Shown in pieces: positions 60,851 through 64,000 of a DNA stretch of 64,000 nt. Location: the NCBI GenBank assembly GCA_016125585.1, contig WGLL01000011.1, positions 124,001-188,000 on the forward strand, read 5' to 3'. This stretch comes from Caulobacter sp. (lineage in GTDB: Bacteria; Pseudomonadota; Alphaproteobacteria; Caulobacterales; Caulobacteraceae). The translations under genes and the position numbers were made by a program. Under the pieces are notes generated by a model. The model had not been told where the DNA came from. It searched no databases and saw only the letters and a list, made by a program, of their open reading frames with translations. The first letter of the stretch is position 1. Each line of letters opens with the position of its first letter.

Positions 60851-61257
60851 GTTCAAAGTCGGTGATGGTGGGGTGTCTTCATGGAAGACGCCTGGACGGT
60901 GCGACTTTATGGTTAATCAAAGATGAAGACCGTCCCGGCGGCGCGTCGAGACAGTATTGCCCCTGGGCCTGAGGCGAAGGGGGGCGACAGAGGCGAGGCC
61001 TTCTCCGGCGGCCCCGATCTGGGCCTTCCGCCAAACTCAACGGACGCGCGATCAACAGCTCAACGAACCGTGGAAATATCACTCAAATTGGGCAGGCTTT
61101 GATCGCGGGAAAAGTCGCCGATACGCGTCATGATTGAAATATAGCGAATCAAACGCGGAATTGGCAGTTTCGCGATTGTAATAATAGTTGCCAAGCCCTT
61201 AACGTTTCGTCGGGTCGCCGACATCGGCGGTAAATCGGATGGGGAGGGCGCCAGATC
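60851..61257. other. Non-coding gap with hairpin and RTX promoter
   Basis: No convincing protein gene on either strand. Contents: a small inverted repeat GTCTTC-ATG-GAAGAC at 60875-60889; the AT-richer stretch 61120-61200 (ATTGAAATATAGCGAATCAA; GCGATTGTAATAATAGTTGC), which probably carries the promoter of the RTX gene; and GGGGAGGG just before its ATG. The leftward terminator at its left end implies a small leftward RNA from this gap. Confidence 0.45.
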
Positions 61258-63132
61258 ATGGCGAATATCAGCGGAACACCAGGCAACGACACGCTTACGG
61301 GCACCGGCGCCGACGACGTCATCGATGGCGGCGATGGCGCTGACAAGCTCTACGGCCTGGGCGGGATCGACAACATCATTGGCGGCAACGGCAATGACAT
61401 CATCGATGGTGGCGACGGCAACGACGTCCTGAGCGGCGGGGCCGGCAACGATTACCTCGACGGCGGCGCGGGCAGCGACTCCATGACGGGGGGCGTCGGC
61501 AATGACGTCTATATCGTCGACGACGCGGGAGACTCGGTGAACGAACTGGTGGGCGAGGGCTACGACATCGTCCGGGCCAGCCTGACCTGGGTTCTCGGGG
61601 CCAATGTCGAGGGTCTGCAACTGCAGGGCGCCGCGGATATCGACGGCACCGGCAATGCGCTGGCCAACAACATTCAGGGCAACAGCGGCCAAAACTATCT
61701 CTACGGCGGCGACGGCGTCGACACCATGAACGGCAACGACGGCAACGACCATGTCTATGGCGAGGCCGGCGGCGACCATCTCAACGGCGGGGCCGGCAAT
61801 GACACCGTCGACGGCGGCGATGGCAATGACGACGTCAGCGGCGACGATGGCTCCGACCACCTGTATGGCGGCGCGGGCAATGACACCCTTGATGGCGGGG
61901 CCGGCAGCGATGTGCTGGACGGCGGCGCCGACAATGATGTCCTGATCGGCGGCGACGGCAACGACCTGCTCGACGGCGGGACCGGCAACGACACCATGTC
62001 GGGCGGGACCGGCAACGACGTCTACTATGTCGACAGCATCAACGACACGGTCACCGAAAACGCCGCGGAAGGTTACGACATCGTCCGCTCGACGATCAGC
62101 TGGACCCTCGGCGCCAATGTCGAGGGACTGCAGCTTCAAGGGGCCGGCGACATCAACGGGACCGGCAACAGCCTGGCCAACAACATCCAGGGCAACAGCG
62201 GCAAGAACACGCTGTACGGCGGTGACGGCAACGACACCATGAACGGCAACGACGGCAACGACTACGTCTATGGCGAGGCCGGCGGCGACATCCTGTCCGG
62301 CGGCGCGGGCAATGACACCCTCGACGGCGGCGCCGGAACCGACACCCTTGATGGCGGCGACGGTTCCGACAAGCTGTATGGCGGCGACGGTACGGACTCG
62401 CTCTCGGGCGGAGCCGGCAACGACACCCTGTATGGCGGAGCCGATAACGACGTTCTCAACGGCGGCGACGGCATCGATCTGCTCGACGGCGGGACCGGCA
62501 ACGACACCATGACCGGCGGCGCCGGCAACGACGTCTACTATGTCGACAGCATCAACGACACGGTGATCGAGGCCGCGAACGAAGGCTCCGATATCGTGCG
62601 GGCCAGCGTCAGCTGGACCCTGGGCGCCAACGTCGAGACCCTGCAACTGCAGGGCGGGGCCGATCTCAACGGCACGGGCAACAGCACCGCCAACAACCTT
62701 CAGGGCAACAGCGGCGCCAATGTTCTGTCGGGCGGCGCCGGGGTCGACACCATTAACGGCAATGATGGCGCCGACACCATCATCGGCGGAACCGGCAACG
62801 ATCTGCTGCGTGGCGGGTCCGGGGCCGACACCTTCGTGGTGCTGCAGGAAAGCGTGGGCAACGCGACCCTCGAGGTCGATCTGATCTACGACTTCTCCAC
62901 CGCCGACGGCGACATCCTCGATCTGTCCTCGATCGACGCCGACAGCATCACCGGTGGCGACCAGGCCTTCTCGCTTGTCGCCAGCTTCAGCCACACGGCC
63001 GGCGAGATGACGCTGAGCTTCAACGGCACCGAGACGCTGCTGCGTCTCGACGTCGACGGAGACGGTTCGGCAGACTACCAGATGCGTATCATCGGCGACG
63101 TCACCGGCGACAGCGGCGGCTGGCTGCTCTAG
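61258..63132 (+). CDS. RTX calcium-binding repeat protein (type I secreted)
   Basis: 624 residues made almost wholly of RTX nonapeptides GGxGxDxLx from the first codons (ISGTPGNDTLTGTGADDVID). Three large modules repeat: NDVYIVDDAGDSV...GANVEGLQLQG and two later copies with DVYYVDSINDTV. The C-terminal ~100 residues (GADTFVVLQESVGN, DLIYDFSTADGDILDLSSID) form the serralysin-type end that type I secretion uses, finishing GDSGGWLL. No protease or adhesin domain is attached. In the presence of calcium outside the cell it would fold into a parallel beta roll; surface coat or matrix roles are likely. Confidence 0.9.
   Translation: MANISGTPGNDTLTGTGADDVIDGGDGADKLYGLGGIDNIIGGNGNDIIDGGDGNDVLSGGAGNDYLDGGAGSDSMTGGVGNDVYIVDDAGDSVNELVGEGYDIVRASLTWVLGANVEGLQLQGAADIDGTGNALANNIQGNSGQNYLYGGDGVDTMNGNDGNDHVYGEAGGDHLNGGAGNDTVDGGDGNDDVSGDDGSDHLYGGAGNDTLDGGAGSDVLDGGADNDVLIGGDGNDLLDGGTGNDTMSGGTGNDVYYVDSINDTVTENAAEGYDIVRSTISWTLGANVEGLQLQGAGDINGTGNSLANNIQGNSGKNTLYGGDGNDTMNGNDGNDYVYGEAGGDILSGGAGNDTLDGGAGTDTLDGGDGSDKLYGGDGTDSLSGGAGNDTLYGGADNDVLNGGDGIDLLDGGTGNDTMTGGAGNDVYYVDSINDTVIEAANEGSDIVRASVSWTLGANVETLQLQGGADLNGTGNSTANNLQGNSGANVLSGGAGVDTINGNDGADTIIGGTGNDLLRGGSGADTFVVLQESVGNATLEVDLIYDFSTADGDILDLSSIDADSITGGDQAFSLVASFSHTAGEMTLSFNGTETLLRLDVDGDGSADYQMRIIGDVTGDSGGWLL
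61504..62790 (+). repeat. Three ~0.51-kb internal repeats within the RTX gene
   Basis: The segment encoding DVY(I/Y)VD...VNE/TEN/IEA...GANVE(G/T)LQLQG followed by NLQGNSG-type and RTX units begins at about 61504, 62018 and 62531, a spacing of about 513 bases. Copies 2 and 3 share long near-identical DNA stretches (for example the 20 bases from GACGTCTACTATGTCGACAG), so they duplicated recently or are kept alike by gene conversion. Confidence 0.75.
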
Positions 63133-63155
63133 TCTCGACACCGTCGGACGAACCG

Positions 63156-63190
63156 GACGGCGGCGACCTCGGTCGCCGCCGTCTTGGTTT
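63156..63190 (+). terminator. Terminator of the RTX gene
   Basis: A perfect 13-bp stem (GACGGCGGCGACC pairing with GGTCGCCGCCGTC) about 24 bases after the stop codon, followed by TTGGTTTG. A strong rightward rho-independent terminator that also shields the leftward tRNA-Cys. Confidence 0.8.
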
Positions 63191-63225
63191 GTCGACGACG
63201 CCCGATCAGGGAAGTTGGAATAAAT

Positions 63226-63299
63226 TGGAGGCCTGGCCCGGAATCGAACCGGGGTGCAAGGATTTGCAGTCCTCTGCGTAACCACTCCGCCACCAGGCC
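63226..63299 (-). tRNA. tRNA-Cys (anticodon GCA)
   Basis: 74 bases with encoded CCA. Minus strand begins GGCCTGGTGGCGGAGTGGTT, anticodon loop CTGCAAA (GCA) on a GAGGA stem, TψC arm CCCCGGTTCGATTCCGGG, and acceptor stem GGCCTGG / CCAGGCC with discriminator T. Confidence 0.97.
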
Positions 63300-63452
63300 T
63301 CACTTCCGTCGGCGCTGGCGGCGCGCCGGGGAGGCGGTTGGCTATCAGACAGCAACCGTTCGGACAAGCGTTAGCAACGCCGCATTGCCTTCCCCTTAAG
63401 GCCGGACCTATAAGCCGAACCTCGGAACAGAGCTTTTTCGCAGGAAATCTTC

Positions 63453-64000
63453 ATGGCCGCCGATTTCGCCGCCGCGCGCGAGAACATGGTCGAAAGCCAG
63501 ATCCGCACCGCGGATGTCACCGACCTGACCCTGCAGGACGCATTGCGGATCGTGCCGCGCGAGACCCTTGCCGGCCCGGGCAAGGCGCATGCGGCCTATG
63601 CCGATACCGAGGTTGAATACGCCCCCGGCCGCTGGCTGATGCGCCCGCGGGACGTCGCCAAGCTGCTGCAGGCCCTGGCCCCCCGCCGCGGCGACCGGGC
63701 CCTTGCTATCGCCGCGCCCTATGCGGCCGCGGTTCTCGAGCAAATTGGCCTGAGCGTCGATCGGGTCGACGGCGAGGACCTCAGCGTCGTGCCGGGCGCT
63801 GACTACGACGTCATCATCAGCGAAGGCTCTGTGGCGGCGGCGCCCGGGTCCTGGTTGCAGGCCCTGGCCGTCCATGGGCGGTTGGGTGTCGTCGAACGGT
63901 CCGGGCCGGTCGGTCGCGCGATGATCTATGTTCGCTCGTCGGAGGGGGTGGGCGGCCGCTCCCTGTTTGATTCGTCCGCCCCGATGTTGCCTCAGTTCAC
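63453..64000 (+). CDS. Protein-L-isoaspartate O-methyltransferase family protein, 5' part
   Basis: 182 codons are visible from ATG at 63453; the gene runs off the right edge. MAADFAAARENMVESQIRTA followed by DVTDLTLQDALRIVPRETLA, then the WLMRPRDVAKLLQAL segment are typical of the isoaspartyl methyltransferase family in Caulobacter-like bacteria. The usual SAM-binding glycine motif is weak (RALAIAAPYAAAVLEQIG, with Ala where Gly is common), so it may belong to the shortened, possibly non-catalytic group often found before tolC. The downstream gene cannot be seen. Confidence 0.82.
   Translation, partial: MAADFAAARENMVESQIRTADVTDLTLQDALRIVPRETLAGPGKAHAAYADTEVEYAPGRWLMRPRDVAKLLQALAPRRGDRALAIAAPYAAAVLEQIGLSVDRVDGEDLSVVPGADYDVIISEGSVAAAPGSWLQALAVHGRLGVVERSGPVGRAMIYVRSSEGVGGRSLFDSSAPMLPQF

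Noticed and set aside
60879..61082. 67-codon minus-strand frame upstream of the leftward terminator
   Set aside because: Arg/Pro-rich with no ribosome site and no helix or family pattern. The terminator more likely belongs to a non-coding RNA.
61258..63132. Regular short repeats that could suggest a CRISPR array
   Set aside because: Repeats are protein-coding RTX nonapeptides in frame, without constant-length unique spacers.
61060..63303. Minus-strand open frame of 747 codons opposite the RTX gene
   Set aside because: Its Val/Ala/Gly/Asp repeats are only the complement of the RTX repeats, and it runs through the tRNA-Cys gene.

Overview
The window is GC-rich chromosomal DNA from an alphaproteobacterium, most likely a member of the Caulobacteraceae (Caulobacter/Phenylobacterium-like). 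This rests on a FixL/FixJ/FixK-type oxygen-sensing cluster with a single-domain receiver protein, an isoaspartyl methyltransferase-family gene at the right edge, an RTX protein next to tRNA genes, and alphaproteobacterial tRNA-Asn and tRNA-Cys. The genus is inferred, not proven.

Region 1 (about 1.1-28.2 kb) is the centrepiece: an essentially complete extracellular contractile injection system (eCIS, the Afp/PVC/MAC family of phage-tail-like particles). One leftward operon of about 21.6 kb runs from the sheath (22.8 kb) through inner tube, assembly chaperone, DUF6760-like protein, second tube protein, a Pro/Ala/Arg-rich protein, LysM protein, hub, spike, PAAR tip, gp25, a small coiled coil, two baseplate J-like proteins, a tail-I-like protein and four fibre proteins. 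It ends with a pentapeptide-repeat fusion and three ET79/aegerolysin-like beta-sandwich proteins. A divergent unit carries a fourth ET79-like protein and the DUF4255 cap protein. A DUF4157 ('eCIS core') protein with a nuclease-like H...N motif and a lysine/arginine-rich tail is the best toxin candidate. An AAA+ ATPase closes the locus. No phage capsid, terminase, integrase or T6SS membrane-complex genes are present.

Region 2 (28.2-48.7 kb) is metabolic and housekeeping: a GPH sugar transporter, a TauD-family dioxygenase, a GFA protein, a D-cysteine desulfhydrase/L-cysteate lyase with an Asp/Glu racemase, tandem TPR proteins, an ECF sigma factor with a membrane partner, a zinc metallopeptidase, an RND efflux pair, kynurenine-pathway genes kynB-kynU, a glyoxalase, an SDR dehydrogenase, a DUF1275 protein, two transglutaminase-like proteins and an N-formylglutamate amidohydrolase.

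Region 3 (48.7-58.7 kb) looks like a low-oxygen response island. It holds two universal stress proteins, small membrane proteins, a cytochrome c lipoprotein, a beta-CASP nuclease, a host-attachment-family protein and a flavodoxin-fold oxidoreductase, with five FNR/FixK-like boxes in front of them. These are followed by a CRP/FNR regulator without the FNR cysteine cluster, a haem-PAS FixL kinase, FixJ and a lone receiver domain. The island therefore appears to hold its sensor, its regulator and several targets.

Region 4 (58.7-64 kb) has a Tat-exported DUF885 protein, tRNA-Asn, an RTX calcium-binding repeat protein, tRNA-Cys and the start of an isoaspartyl methyltransferase-family gene.
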